From Pseudomonas sp. GCEP-101 (GTDB lineage Bacteria; Pseudomonadota; Gammaproteobacteria; Pseudomonadales; Pseudomonadaceae), in NCBI RefSeq assembly GCF_025133575.1, contig NZ_CP104011.1:5216965-5280964 (forward strand): a DNA stretch of 64,000 nt. Reading direction: 5' to 3'. A program made the translations under genes and the position numbers. The notes beneath the pieces were generated by a model. It made no database searches, was not told where the DNA came from, and worked only from the letters and a program-made list of their open reading frames with translations. Below are positions 7,819 to 15,934 of this stretch, piece by piece. Position 1 is the first letter of the stretch; each line of letters opens with the position of its first letter.

Positions 7819-9225
7819 ATGACCTTGCGCACCACCCTGGCCGGCCTCGCGCTGGCCGTCGCCAGCATCACCGCCCAGGCAGAGACGATTCGCGTCGCCA
7901 TCGGCACCCAGGACACCACCATCAACTGCGCCGCCGGCGGCCTGTTGATCCGCGAACTCGGCCTGCTCGACAAGTACCTGCCCCACGACGGCCAGTACAA
8001 GGACGCGCAGTACGACGTGCAGTGGAAGAACTTCACCAGTGGCGCGCCGCTGACCAACGAGATGCTCGCCGGCAAGCTCGACTTCGGCGCCATGGCCGAC
8101 TTCCCCGGCTCGCTCAACGGCGTCGCCCACGAGGCCGCCGGCAAGCGCAGCCTGTTCATCAGCGTGCTCTCGGGCAGCATCGAAGGCAGCGGCAACGGCA
8201 TCGTCGTCCCTGCCGCGTCCACGGTGCAGTCGCTGGCCGAGCTCAAGGGCCAGACCATTTCCGTCCCCTTCGCCTCCACCGCCCACGGCCTGCTGCTGCG
8301 CGCCATCGCCGCGCAAGGCTGGGACCCGGAGAAGGACGTCACCATCATCGCGCAGCCGCCGGAGGTCGCCGGCTCCGCCCTGCAGGCCAACAAGATCGCC
8401 GCCCACGCCGACTTCGTGCCCTTCGCCGAGCTGTTCGAAAGCCGCGGCATCGCCCGCAAGATCTACGACGGCTCCCAGGCCAAGGCGCCGACCTTCCACG
8501 GCGCGCTGGTGGAAGCGGACTACGCGCAGAAGTACCCGGAAATCGTCGAGGCCTACCTGCGCGCCACCTTTGAAGCCAACCAGCTGCTGGCGAAGGAGCC
8601 GGAGAAATACAGCGAGCTGATCGAGAAGGTCGCCGGCATTCCCGCCGAGGTGAACTACCTGTTCCACGGCCCGCTCGGCCTGCAGACCCGCGACCTGACC
8701 TGGAAGCCGGAATACCGCCAGGCCGTGGCCACCGCCATCGACACCCTGAAGCTGCTGAAGAAGGCCGACCGCGGGTTGAACGTCGAGCAGTTCGTCGACG
8801 ACCGCTACATCCGCGCCGCCTTCAAGGCCTCCGGTGCCGACTATGAGCAGGCGCTGAAGAACTACGCGCAGCAACCGCTGCTGGGCAACGACGCACTGAC
8901 CCACCAGCCGATCACCGACACCCGCAAGGTCGCGCAGATCTGGGTGCGTGGCGAGGCGAAGGTGCGCAGCTATGCGTCCGCCAAGGAAGCGCTGGGCCAG
9001 TTGGCCGAACTCAAGCAACAGGGCAAGGACATCCGCGCGGTGTACGCCCAGGCCAGCGACAGCGGCATCAAGCTGCTCGCCGGGCAGGCCTGGTTCGTCC
9101 GCGGCAAGGACGGCGCGCTGGATGCCTTCCTGCTGCGCGAACAGGCCGACGCCTTCGCCCGCCAGCACGGTGGCGAGGTCGCCGACTTCGCCGCCGCCAG
9201 CCAGCAGGCCGTAGCCAGCCGCTGA
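7819..9225 (+). CDS. TauA/SsuA-type ABC substrate-binding protein with extra C-terminal domain
   Basis: A 468-residue periplasmic protein with a signal peptide cleaved near AQA (residue 21). Residues about 22-340 form the nitrate/sulfonate/taurine-type binding fold (DFGAMADFPGSLNG; GQTISVPFASTAHGLLLRAI). Family members are usually about 320-340 residues. Here a further 100 or so residues follow, including GQAWFVRGKDGALDAFLLRE and FARQHGGEVADF, which look like the C-terminal part of NosL-type copper-binding proteins (inference by eye). GAGGGGA 7 bases before ATG 7819 supports the start. It should deliver its ligand to the permease and ATPase encoded next. An oxyanion, sulfonate or metal complex is possible. 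Confidence 0.85.
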   Translation: MTLRTTLAGLALAVASITAQAETIRVAIGTQDTTINCAAGGLLIRELGLLDKYLPHDGQYKDAQYDVQWKNFTSGAPLTNEMLAGKLDFGAMADFPGSLNGVAHEAAGKRSLFISVLSGSIEGSGNGIVVPAASTVQSLAELKGQTISVPFASTAHGLLLRAIAAQGWDPEKDVTIIAQPPEVAGSALQANKIAAHADFVPFAELFESRGIARKIYDGSQAKAPTFHGALVEADYAQKYPEIVEAYLRATFEANQLLAKEPEKYSELIEKVAGIPAEVNYLFHGPLGLQTRDLTWKPEYRQAVATAIDTLKLLKKADRGLNVEQFVDDRYIRAAFKASGADYEQALKNYAQQPLLGNDALTHQPITDTRKVAQIWVRGEAKVRSYASAKEALGQLAELKQQGKDIRAVYAQASDSGIKLLAGQAWFVRGKDGALDAFLLREQADAFARQHGGEVADFAAASQQAVASR

Positions 9226-9247
9226 ACCGGCAGCCAACCCTGAACAA

Positions 9248-9275
9248 CAGCCCCGGCGGCCACGCGCCGGGGCTG
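9248..9275 (+). terminator. Strong hairpin between binding-protein and permease genes (attenuator or mRNA-stabilising stem)
   Basis: An 11-base-pair GC stem (CAGCCCCGGCG against CGCCGGGGCTG) with a 6-base loop and no U-tract. Such stems commonly follow the binding-protein gene of ABC operons and let it be expressed above the membrane genes. Confidence 0.5.
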
Positions 9276-9288
9276 CGGAGACAAGCCG

Positions 9289-10077
9289 ATGAACAGCACC
9301 ACCCTCACCCGCTGGAGCCTGCGCCTGGCCTCGCTGCTGGCCTGCCTCGCGCTCTGGCAGGTGCTCAGTGCGCGCCACGTGAACCTCGGCGTGGTCACCT
9401 TCGCCAACGTGCCCGGCCCGCGCGACGTGCTGGACGCCGCCTGGAACCTCGCGCAATCGAGCAAGCTCGGCCGCCACCTGGGCAGCAGCCTGCTGCGGGT
9501 GCTCGCCGGCTACCTGCTGGCGGCGCTCGCCGGCATCCTCCTCGGGCTGATCATCGGCCGTGGGCGCTGGGCGCGCGACAGCCTGCTGCCGCCGTTGGAA
9601 GTGCTGCGGCCGATCCCGGCGGTGGCGTGGATTCCGCTGGCGATCCTGATGTTCCCCAGCTCCGAACTGTCGATGATCTTCATCACCTTCACCGGCGCGC
9701 TGTTCCCCATCCTGCTCAACACCATCCACGGCGTCGAAGCGGTGGACCCGCGCCTGCTCGCCTCCGCCCGCAGCCTCGGCGCAAGCCGCCTGGCGCTGCT
9801 GCGCGAAGTGGTGCTGCCGGGCGCGGCGCCGAGCATCGTCACCGGGCTTGCCATCGGCATGGGCACCTCGTGGTTCTGCCTGGTGACCGCCGAGATGATC
9901 TCCGGGCAATGGGGCATCGGCTACTACACCTGGGAGTCCTACACCTTGCAGAACTACCCCGACATCGTCGTCGGCATGCTGTTGATCGGCGTGCTCGGCA
10001 TGGCCAGCAGCCTGCTGGTGCGCCAGCTCGGCGCCCTGGTCACACCCTGGCAGCGCCAGGCCGGAGGCAAGCCATGA
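9289..10077 (+). CDS. ABC transporter permease, SsuC/TauC type
   Basis: A 262-residue inner-membrane protein with about six hydrophobic segments. The cytoplasmic EAA loop, which docks the ATPase, is seen at about residues 156-185 (SLGASRLALLREVVLPGAAP). Length and motif match the permeases of nitrate/sulfonate/taurine importers. The stop codon overlaps the ATPase start by ATGA, so the two are translationally coupled. It acts with the binding protein encoded upstream and the ATPase encoded downstream. Confidence 0.9.
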   Translation: MNSTTLTRWSLRLASLLACLALWQVLSARHVNLGVVTFANVPGPRDVLDAAWNLAQSSKLGRHLGSSLLRVLAGYLLAALAGILLGLIIGRGRWARDSLLPPLEVLRPIPAVAWIPLAILMFPSSELSMIFITFTGALFPILLNTIHGVEAVDPRLLASARSLGASRLALLREVVLPGAAPSIVTGLAIGMGTSWFCLVTAEMISGQWGIGYYTWESYTLQNYPDIVVGMLLIGVLGMASSLLVRQLGALVTPWQRQAGGKP

Positions 10078-10922
10078 CACTGCCCGCCAGCGCACCGGGG
10101 CGCGTGCGCGTCGACGGCCTGTCGATCCACCTGGGCAGCGGCCGCGACGCCTTCGAGGCCGTGCAATCCCTGAGTTTTTCCATCGAGCCCGGCGAGTTCG
10201 TCTGCGTGCTCGGCCCCTCCGGCTGCGGCAAGTCCACCCTGCTCGGCGCCCTGGCCGGGCACCTGGCGCCCAGCGGCGGCACGCTGGAGGTCGACGGCGC
10301 CAGCGTCGCCGGCCCCTCGCCGGAGCGCGGCATGGTGTTCCAGCACCACACCCTGCTGCCCTGGCGGCGGGTGCGCGACAACGTCGCCTTCGGCCTGAAG
10401 ATGCGCGGCGTGCCCCGCGCCGAGCGCCATCGCCAGGCGGACGACATGCTCCAGCTGGTGGGCCTGAACGGCTTCGCCCAGCGCTGGCCATCGCAGCTCT
10501 CCGGCGGCATGCAGCAGCGCGTGGAGATCGCCCGCGTGCTGATCAACCAGCCGCGCCTGCTGCTGATGGACGAACCCTTCGGCGCCCTCGATGCGCAGAC
10601 GCGGATGATGATGCAGGAGCTGCTGCTGGACATCTGGACACGCCTGCGCACCAGTGTGCTGTTCATCACCCACGACATCGACGAAGCGCTGTTCCTCGCC
10701 GACCGCATCCTGGTGATGAGCCCGCGCCCCGGACGCATCCTCGAAGACATCCGCCTCGACTTCCCGCGCCCGCGCCACGCCGACCTGCTCACCACGCCTG
10801 AATTCTCCCGGCTCAAGCGCCACTGCCTGGAACTGCTGCGCCACGAAGACGGCCGCCAGCTGCCACGCCTGACGCCCCTGGGCCTGCCCACCCAACAACG
10901 GATACCGCGATTCGCCATATGA
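10074..10922 (+). CDS. ABC transporter ATP-binding protein, SsuB/TauB type
   Basis: A 282-residue ATPase with every core motif: Walker A GPSGCGKST (residues 47-55), Q-loop Q90, signature LSGGM (142-146), Walker B LLLMDEP (162-168) and H-loop H200. The WRRVRDNVAFGL segment after the Q-loop is characteristic of the nitrate/sulfonate/taurine importer family. ATG 10074 overlaps the permease stop, and its own stop overlaps the HEAT-repeat gene, giving a tight coupled unit. About 25 residues extend beyond the usual end. Confidence 0.93.
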   Translation: MTLPASAPGRVRVDGLSIHLGSGRDAFEAVQSLSFSIEPGEFVCVLGPSGCGKSTLLGALAGHLAPSGGTLEVDGASVAGPSPERGMVFQHHTLLPWRRVRDNVAFGLKMRGVPRAERHRQADDMLQLVGLNGFAQRWPSQLSGGMQQRVEIARVLINQPRLLLMDEPFGALDAQTRMMMQELLLDIWTRLRTSVLFITHDIDEALFLADRILVMSPRPGRILEDIRLDFPRPRHADLLTTPEFSRLKRHCLELLRHEDGRQLPRLTPLGLPTQQRIPRFAI

Positions 10923-11890
10923 CAGCCTTCGACCTCAGCACCGACAACCCCGATATCCTCGACCTGCAACCGCGCCTGCAGAACGCCGACGCCGGCGTGC
11001 GCCGCATCGCCCTGATCGAGCTGGCCGACCTGGAAGAGCCCGACGGCCTGCCCTGGCTCGCCCATGCGCTGAACCATGATGCCGCCGCCAGCGTCCGCGC
11101 CGAGGCCGCGCGGCTGCTGGAAGCCTGGGAAGAACCCGAGGTGGTGGACGCCCTCTGCCAGGCCCTGGCCGACAATGACGAAGACGTGCGCGAAGCCGCC
11201 GCGCAGAGCCTGAGCGAACTGAAGACCGCCGACGCTGGCGTGCGCCTGCTGCCGTGGGCGACCCATGCCGACATCTTCGTCCGCCGCAGCGCCCTGCGTG
11301 CCCTGCGCGAACTGCGCCTGGAAGACGCCGCCGAACCGGCCCTGAACGCGTTGGCCGACAGCGACGCCGGCGTGCGCCGCGAGGCCGTGGGCATTCTCGG
11401 CTGGCTCAAGCGCACCGACGCGCTGCCGCACCTGGCGCGCCTCACCCGCGACGACCCGGACGCGGAAGTGCGCCGCGCGGCGGCCGGCGCACTCGGCCTG
11501 GCCATCGATGCCAGCGTGCTGCCGGCCCTGCAGGCGGCGCTGGCCGACCCGGCCTGGCAAGTGCGCGAGGAAGCCGCCGGCACCCTCGGCAAACTGGCCC
11601 TGCCGGAGGCCGGCGACGCGCTGGTCAAGGCGCTGGAGGACGACTTCTGGCAAGTGCGCCTGCGCGCCGCCCGCTCGCTGGGCAAGCTGCGCTACCTGCC
11701 GGCGCTGGAAGGCCTGAAGGGCGTGCTCGGCCACGGCATCAGCAACCTGCGCAAGGAAGCCGCGCTGGCCCTGGGCGAGCTGGGCAGCGGCGACGCCATC
11801 GACGCCCTGCGCCACGCCGAGCACGACGGCGACCCGGAGGTGCGCAAGGCCGTGCGCATCGCCCTGGCCCAACTGGGGCAATCGGCATGA
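10919..11890 (+). CDS. HEAT-repeat (PBS-lyase-like) scaffold protein
   Basis: A 323-residue protein made almost wholly of about nine or ten HEAT-like repeats of roughly 31 residues. The recurring core is of the form D-x-x-VRxxAAxxLGxL (for example AEVRRAAAGALGLA and WQVREEAAGTLGKLA). No signal peptide or membrane segment is seen, so it should be cytoplasmic. Such proteins act as binding platforms, and related ones serve as lyases or maturation factors for bound cofactors. Its start and stop both overlap neighbours by ATGA, tying it to the ABC transporter and to the DUF971 protein. It may help assemble or hold the flavoprotein-ferredoxin pair; this is speculative. Confidence 0.85.
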   Translation: MTAFDLSTDNPDILDLQPRLQNADAGVRRIALIELADLEEPDGLPWLAHALNHDAAASVRAEAARLLEAWEEPEVVDALCQALADNDEDVREAAAQSLSELKTADAGVRLLPWATHADIFVRRSALRALRELRLEDAAEPALNALADSDAGVRREAVGILGWLKRTDALPHLARLTRDDPDAEVRRAAAGALGLAIDASVLPALQAALADPAWQVREEAAGTLGKLALPEAGDALVKALEDDFWQVRLRAARSLGKLRYLPALEGLKGVLGHGISNLRKEAALALGELGSGDAIDALRHAEHDGDPEVRKAVRIALAQLGQSA

Positions 11891-12180
11891 ACACGCCGGT
11901 CGCCCTGCACCGCTCCAGCGCCGACGGCGAACTGCGCATCCGCTGGGACGACGGCGTCGAACAGTGCATCGGCTTCGCCCGCCTGCGCGGCGCCTGCCCC
12001 TGCTCGCAGTGCCGGGCGGCGCGCCTGCACGGACGCATCGAGCTGGTCTCGGCCGGCGTCGTCCTGCAGCAACTCAATCTGCAGGGCTACGGCGTGCAAC
12101 TGGTGTTCGACGACGGCCACGACCGCGGCATCTACCCCTGGGCATACCTTCGCGAACTGGGGCAACCCGCGCTCACCTGA
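11887..12180 (+). CDS. Small DUF971 (GBBH-like N-terminal domain) protein with CxCxxC motif
   Basis: A 97-residue protein matching the DUF971 / gamma-butyrobetaine-hydroxylase N-terminal-like fold (LRIRWDDG near the start, YGVQLVFDDGHDRGIYPWAYLREL at the end). C37, C39 and C42 (CPCSQC) could bind iron or zinc, as the corresponding domain does. Free-standing DUF971 proteins are often found with Fe-S assembly genes, so a role in maturing the ferredoxin or flavoprotein is plausible but unproven. It starts inside the HEAT gene's stop codon and overlaps the convergent hydrolase gene by 8 bases, marking the end of the cluster. Confidence 0.85.
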   Translation: MNTPVALHRSSADGELRIRWDDGVEQCIGFARLRGACPCSQCRAARLHGRIELVSAGVVLQQLNLQGYGVQLVFDDGHDRGIYPWAYLRELGQPALT

Positions 12181-12820
12181 TCGCGCGGGACAGGTGTTCG
12201 AGCACGCGTTCGACGGCGCGCTCCAGGCAGCCCTTGAAGAAGTGGTCGGCGCCGGCGTAGAGCACCACCTCGCGCTGCGTCGGCCGCGCCCAGTCCAGCA
12301 GGTTGGTCAGCGGCGCCATCTCGTCCGCCTCGCCATGCAGCAGCAGGCAGTCGCCCGGGACGTCCTGCGCCGCGTAGTCGCGGCCGCCAGGGACGGTGCC
12401 GACCGGCAAACCCATCAGCACCAGGGCGTCCGCCGGCGGCGACACCGCGCCGGCCATGCGGGCGAACACATAGGCACCGAAGGAGAAGCCCACCAGCGCC
12501 AATGGCAGGTGCGGATATTCGCCGCGCAGGTGCGCCACCACCGCGAGCATGTCCTGCGCCTCGCCGATACCGTCGGCGTACTCGCCTTCGCTGCCGTCCA
12601 CGCCACGGAAGCTCGGCCGCACGGTCAGCCAGCCGGCGCCACAGAGCGCGCGCGACAGCGTCAGCGGCACGCGGTGCCGGGGGCTACCGCCGAGCAGCGG
12701 CTGCGGGTGGCTGATCAGCGCGATGCCCTGCACCGGCACGCCAGGCCGGTCGATCAGCAATTGCAGTTGGCCGGCCGGGCCATCGATCAGTTGCGTACTG
12801 CGCAGTTCTTCTTCGGGCAT
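12173..12820 (-). CDS. Alpha/beta hydrolase (COG2945-like)
   Basis: A 215-residue hydrolase when started at ATG 12820, where AGGA lies 6 bases upstream; a longer open frame to 13015 has no such support and poor coding character. The nucleophile elbow is GFSFG with S113, the acid D166 (HGEADEMAP) and the base H193 (GADHFF). Length and motifs fit small cytoplasmic dienelactone-hydrolase-like enzymes of unknown substrate. It converges on the DUF971 gene with an 8-base overlap, so it is unlikely to belong to that cluster. Confidence 0.82.
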   Translation of the reverse strand: MPEEELRSTQLIDGPAGQLQLLIDRPGVPVQGIALISHPQPLLGGSPRHRVPLTLSRALCGAGWLTVRPSFRGVDGSEGEYADGIGEAQDMLAVVAHLRGEYPHLPLALVGFSFGAYVFARMAGAVSPPADALVLMGLPVGTVPGGRDYAAQDVPGDCLLLHGEADEMAPLTNLLDWARPTQREVVLYAGADHFFKGCLERAVERVLEHLSRAIR

Positions 12821-13163
12821 GGGGCGTCCTGGTTGGCGGGGTGGAGCCGGCATTGTAGGGGCACGGCGTGCGGCCAGACAGCGTCGGGCGTTCAGGCGCC
12901 CGCACAGACAGCAGCGCGCGGCCGTCGTTCGCCCTTCTGTCGGAAGCGCGAAACGAGCAACAAAGAAACAGATATTTCCCACAACAAAAGAAGCGAAAAA
13001 TTTGACCGGCTTCAACCTCGCCGGATCTTGCCTTCCGCAGCTCTGTCAGACCATTAACCTGATCGCACCGCCACTTCCGTGGTGATGCGTGCGAAACGGC
13101 TGACAGCCGTGCAGTGCGTCTTCCGCAAGCCTCTGGGTCTCGCAACCCCGACTGGAGTGCGCA
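12821..13163. other. Intergenic region, no gene seen
   Basis: A 343-base gap between two divergent hydrolase genes. It contains an AT-rich patch (about 12950-13070) that could hold promoters for both. No REP unit, terminator or convincing small gene was found. Confidence 0.6.
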
Positions 13164-13934
13164 ATGAATACCTACCCGTTTGACGAACAGAAGGACCTGT
13201 TGCGTTGGCAAGATGTCTGTTACGGAGCGTCACCACTGATCTTCATCCACGGCCTGGGCTGCGCATCGAGCAGTGACTACCCCCGCGTCGTCGCCTCCGA
13301 TGCCTACAGCAGGCGCCGCTCCTGGCTGGTGGACCTCCCCGGCGCCGGCTTCAGCGACAAACCCGACGCCAACCTCTACGGCACCACCGCCCAGGCGCAG
13401 ACCCTGGAACGCTGGATCCGCAGCACGCCGATCAATCGCTTCAGCCTGTTCGGCCACAGCGCCGGCGCCTTCATCGCGCTCAAGCTGGCCGCCGCCCTGC
13501 ACGAGCGGGTGAACAACCTGATCCTCTGCCAACCCGGCCTCGACGCCTATGGCGTCGGACTGCTCGAATCCATCACGGCGATGAGCGAGCGCGAGTTCGT
13601 CAACTCCGGCTTCGCCCTGCTGCTGGAAATGCTCAAGCTCGACGGCGGCCATGAAGCCTGGCTGGGCCCGCTGCAACTGTGCTCGCCCCAGGCCATCTAC
13701 CAGTGGGCGGCCGCGGCGCTGGCCGATCAGGACAACGGCAACTGGATCGATGGGCTGCGCGAGGTGCCCATCGTGAAGAAGGCCGTGATCCTGTCCGACA
13801 ACGCCCCGCTCAACGACATCCGCCAATACCACCAGGCCGGCTGCCGGGTCGAGATCGTCGCGCAGAGCGGGCACATGATGGCCTACGACAACCCCGACGG
13901 CCTGGCGCGGGCGATTTCCCACTTCGTCTACTAG
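13164..13934 (+). CDS. Alpha/beta hydrolase
   Basis: A 256-residue alpha/beta-fold enzyme. The oxyanion region is FIHGLGC, the nucleophile elbow GHSAG with S99, and the catalytic His is H237 in SGHMMAYDNP near the C-terminus. No signal peptide is present. GGAG 6 bases before ATG 13164 supports the start. Similar proteins include esterases, haloperoxidase-like hydrolases and C-C bond hydrolases; the substrate cannot be named. It ends at a GC hairpin shared with the convergent OprD gene. Confidence 0.82.
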   Translation: MNTYPFDEQKDLLRWQDVCYGASPLIFIHGLGCASSSDYPRVVASDAYSRRRSWLVDLPGAGFSDKPDANLYGTTAQAQTLERWIRSTPINRFSLFGHSAGAFIALKLAAALHERVNNLILCQPGLDAYGVGLLESITAMSEREFVNSGFALLLEMLKLDGGHEAWLGPLQLCSPQAIYQWAAAALADQDNGNWIDGLREVPIVKKAVILSDNAPLNDIRQYHQAGCRVEIVAQSGHMMAYDNPDGLARAISHFVY

Positions 13935-13939
13935 CAACA

Positions 13940-13959
13940 GCGCCCCGTTTCCGGGGCGC
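13940..13959. terminator. Bidirectional terminator-like hairpin
   Basis: An 8-base-pair stem GCGCCCCG / CGGGGCGC with a 4-base loop lies between two convergent genes (ends 13934 and 13968). There is no clear U-tract on either strand. Confidence 0.5.
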
Positions 13960-13967
13960 CGCGTCCC

Positions 13968-15308
13968 TCAGAGAATCGACAGCGGGTAGTCGACGATCAG
14001 GCGCAACTCGTTGACGTCGCCTTCCACCTGGTCGGCATTGCCGCGGTGGATCGCCTCGCGCAGGCGCAGCGACAGGTCCTTCGCCGGGCCGGATTGCACC
14101 ACGTACTTCGCCTCCAGGTTGGTCTCGTGGTGCTTGCCGTCCTCGCCGTAGCCATAGCCGCGGTACTGGCTGTCGGCGGCCATCTTGCTGCCGTCGATGC
14201 CGTGGCCGTTGACGTAGCGGGCCATGAAGCTCAGGCCGGGGATGCCGTAGCTGGCCATCGCCAGGTCGTAGCGCAGTTGCCAGGACTTCTCTTCCGGGCC
14301 GTTGAAGTCCGAGTACTGGATGGAGTTGGCGAGGAAGATCGAATCGGCAGTATCGCCGGGGCCGTTGACGCCGAAGGCCACGTAGTCGAATGGCGTGTCG
14401 CCATGCACCTTCTGGTAGGCCAGCGTCACGGTGTGCGCCGTGAGGAAGCTGTACGCGGCGGCGGCGGACCAGGTGGTGTTGTTGATGTCGCCGGCCTTGG
14501 CGCTGCCGTCGTCGTTGGTGCGGTAGATGTTGAAGTCGATGTTCAGCGACTGGTCGTCGGCCAGCGGCAGGGTGTAGTTGGCGTTGCCGTAGTACTGGCG
14601 CCACACGTCCTCCAGCTTGGACGCGTACAGCGAGACGTTCAGCGCATCGTTGATCGCGTACTTGCCGCCCACGTAGTCGATGCTGCTGGCCTCGACGTTG
14701 GCGTAGGACGCCCAGATGCCATGGTCGCCGTTGGTGGTCACCGGGCCATTGCCGCCGGTGAAGTGGCCGCCGTCCAGGTCCAGCCCGGCGATCTCGCTGC
14801 TGAGCACGTTGAAGCCGGTGGCCGTCTGCGGGAACAGGCGCGTGCCGCCGGCGGCGAATACCGGCGCGGTGGGCTGCAGGTCGCCCCAGCGCAGCTCGGT
14901 TTTCGACACGCGCAGCTTCACGGCGCCGCCAGCGCGGCCGTATTCGCTTTCCGGTGAGTCATTCTCGCGCACCGGCAGGTTGCCGGTACCGGAGGTGCCG
15001 GCGCCGCCATCCAGGCGCACGCCCCAGTTGCCGAAAGCCTCGACGCCGAAGCCGACCGTGCCCTGGGTGAAGCCGGAGCTGTAGTTCAGCGTGAAGCCCT
15101 GGGTCCAGTCCTTGCGGTCGCGGTCACCGGACTTGCGGTCACTGTTGTAGTAGTAATTGCGCAGCAACAGCGACGCGGTGCTGCCTTCGATGAAGCCGGT
15201 GGCTTCGGACTGGTCGGAAACGGCGGCCGCGTGGGCCAGTTGATACGGAATGCCGGCGAGCGATGCACTGACACAGGCACCGAGCACGGAAAGACGGAAC
15301 GCGGACAT
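13968..15308 (-). CDS. OprD-family outer-membrane porin
   Basis: A 446-residue protein with a signal peptide ending near LAHA (residue 27), then the OprD family pattern: GFIEGSTASLLLRNYYYNSD at the start of the mature protein, internal SGFTQGTVGFGVEAFG and a C-terminal YVVQSGPAKDLSLRLRE followed by the last strand. OprD porins are 18-strand channels with narrow specificity for amino acids, aromatic acids or similar. The ligand cannot be assigned. AAGGGG lies about 6 bases before ATG 15308. It is monocistronic by position, with about 600 bases of non-coding DNA upstream. Confidence 0.93.
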   Translation of the reverse strand: MSAFRLSVLGACVSASLAGIPYQLAHAAAVSDQSEATGFIEGSTASLLLRNYYYNSDRKSGDRDRKDWTQGFTLNYSSGFTQGTVGFGVEAFGNWGVRLDGGAGTSGTGNLPVRENDSPESEYGRAGGAVKLRVSKTELRWGDLQPTAPVFAAGGTRLFPQTATGFNVLSSEIAGLDLDGGHFTGGNGPVTTNGDHGIWASYANVEASSIDYVGGKYAINDALNVSLYASKLEDVWRQYYGNANYTLPLADDQSLNIDFNIYRTNDDGSAKAGDINNTTWSAAAAYSFLTAHTVTLAYQKVHGDTPFDYVAFGVNGPGDTADSIFLANSIQYSDFNGPEEKSWQLRYDLAMASYGIPGLSFMARYVNGHGIDGSKMAADSQYRGYGYGEDGKHHETNLEAKYVVQSGPAKDLSLRLREAIHRGNADQVEGDVNELRLIVDYPLSIL

Positions 15309-15499
15309 CTGCTACCCCTTTGTTGGTCTTGTCTTGGCAGGTCTATCGAGTGAATGCTGAATAACTTTCTTATGGTTCCCCACCATTGGCAGAGCGTGCG
15401 AAGAGATAACAATCCAATGCATTTGCCTCAAACCAGCCTCGTCGATAGTCGATATCGAAACGAATGATTCAGCATTTATCGCCCGCACCATTAAGCTGG

Positions 15500-15607
15500 C
15501 GCCCCGATGAAGAACATGAGTCCCGGATGCCCGCTCCAGAGCGTCCGGAGGATTGCTCCACTTCATCATCCTTTGGTTTGGCCGCCTCCCCAGGCGGCCT
15601 TTTTTTT
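15500..15607 (+). ncRNA. Candidate small RNA ending at an orphan intrinsic terminator
   Basis: A plus-strand intrinsic terminator has no gene before it: the nearest upstream gene is the porin, which is transcribed away. Just before the terminator is a 6-base-pair stem (GGATGC against GCGTCC, about 15534-15555) and a single-stranded-looking GGAGGAUUGCUCCACUUCAUC stretch in two halves. The 5' end given is a guess, because no convincing promoter was found. It could instead be a leftover from a lost gene. Confidence 0.3.
15580..15607 (+). terminator. Strong intrinsic terminator (GGCCGCCT stem, eight U)
   Basis: The stem is GGCCGCCT (15580-15587) against AGGCGGCC (15592-15599) with a CCCC loop, followed by eight T. 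It is the clearest Rho-independent terminator in the window, and it terminates plus-strand RNA. Confidence 0.85.
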
Positions 15608-15934
15608 GGCTGCGAGAAAGTTCTGGAACAACCGTTCCAGGCGATATTCCCGGCAATTTCAACGTGCCTGGAATTACTCTTTCCTCACGACTTTCAGGCA
15701 ACTTCGCCGGGCAACTTCTGCAGGATCGGGCAACTTGCGCGTACGCCGGAACGTGCTGCTCGTGCACCGTTCATCCGCTGCGCTTTCCCCCTCTCGATGA
15801 GTCACTTGCGCAAAGCAAGCGACCCGATTAGATTACAACCATAATCTTTAACCACGCCCCTTGCCTGTCGCCCTGCCAGGCCCATGACAGGGCGGCCTGG
15901 TTAGATGACGACCTTAATACCAAGAGGTGCAGCC

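Larger units (their letters stand above)
15309..15934. other. Long intergenic region upstream of the OprD porin
   Basis: About 600 bases without a convincing protein gene. It is less GC-rich than its surroundings and holds the porin promoter region, a perfect 10-base palindrome TCGATATCGA at 15449-15458 and a strong plus-strand terminator at 15580-15607. Short open frames here lack ribosome sites and family features. Confidence 0.6.

Noticed and set aside
7312..10491. A 1059-codon minus-strand frame opposite the ABC transporter
   Set aside because: An antisense shadow: the plus strand encodes a complete binding protein, permease and ATPase with all motifs.
12821..13015. N-terminal extension of the hydrolase at 12173-12820
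   Set aside because: The extra residues are Arg/Cys-rich with no domain, and a clear AGGA ribosome site precedes the internal ATG.
15449..15458. TCGATATCGA as a regulatory site
   Set aside because: A 10-base palindrome alone in a 600-base gap is weak evidence, with no promoter or partner site to support it.
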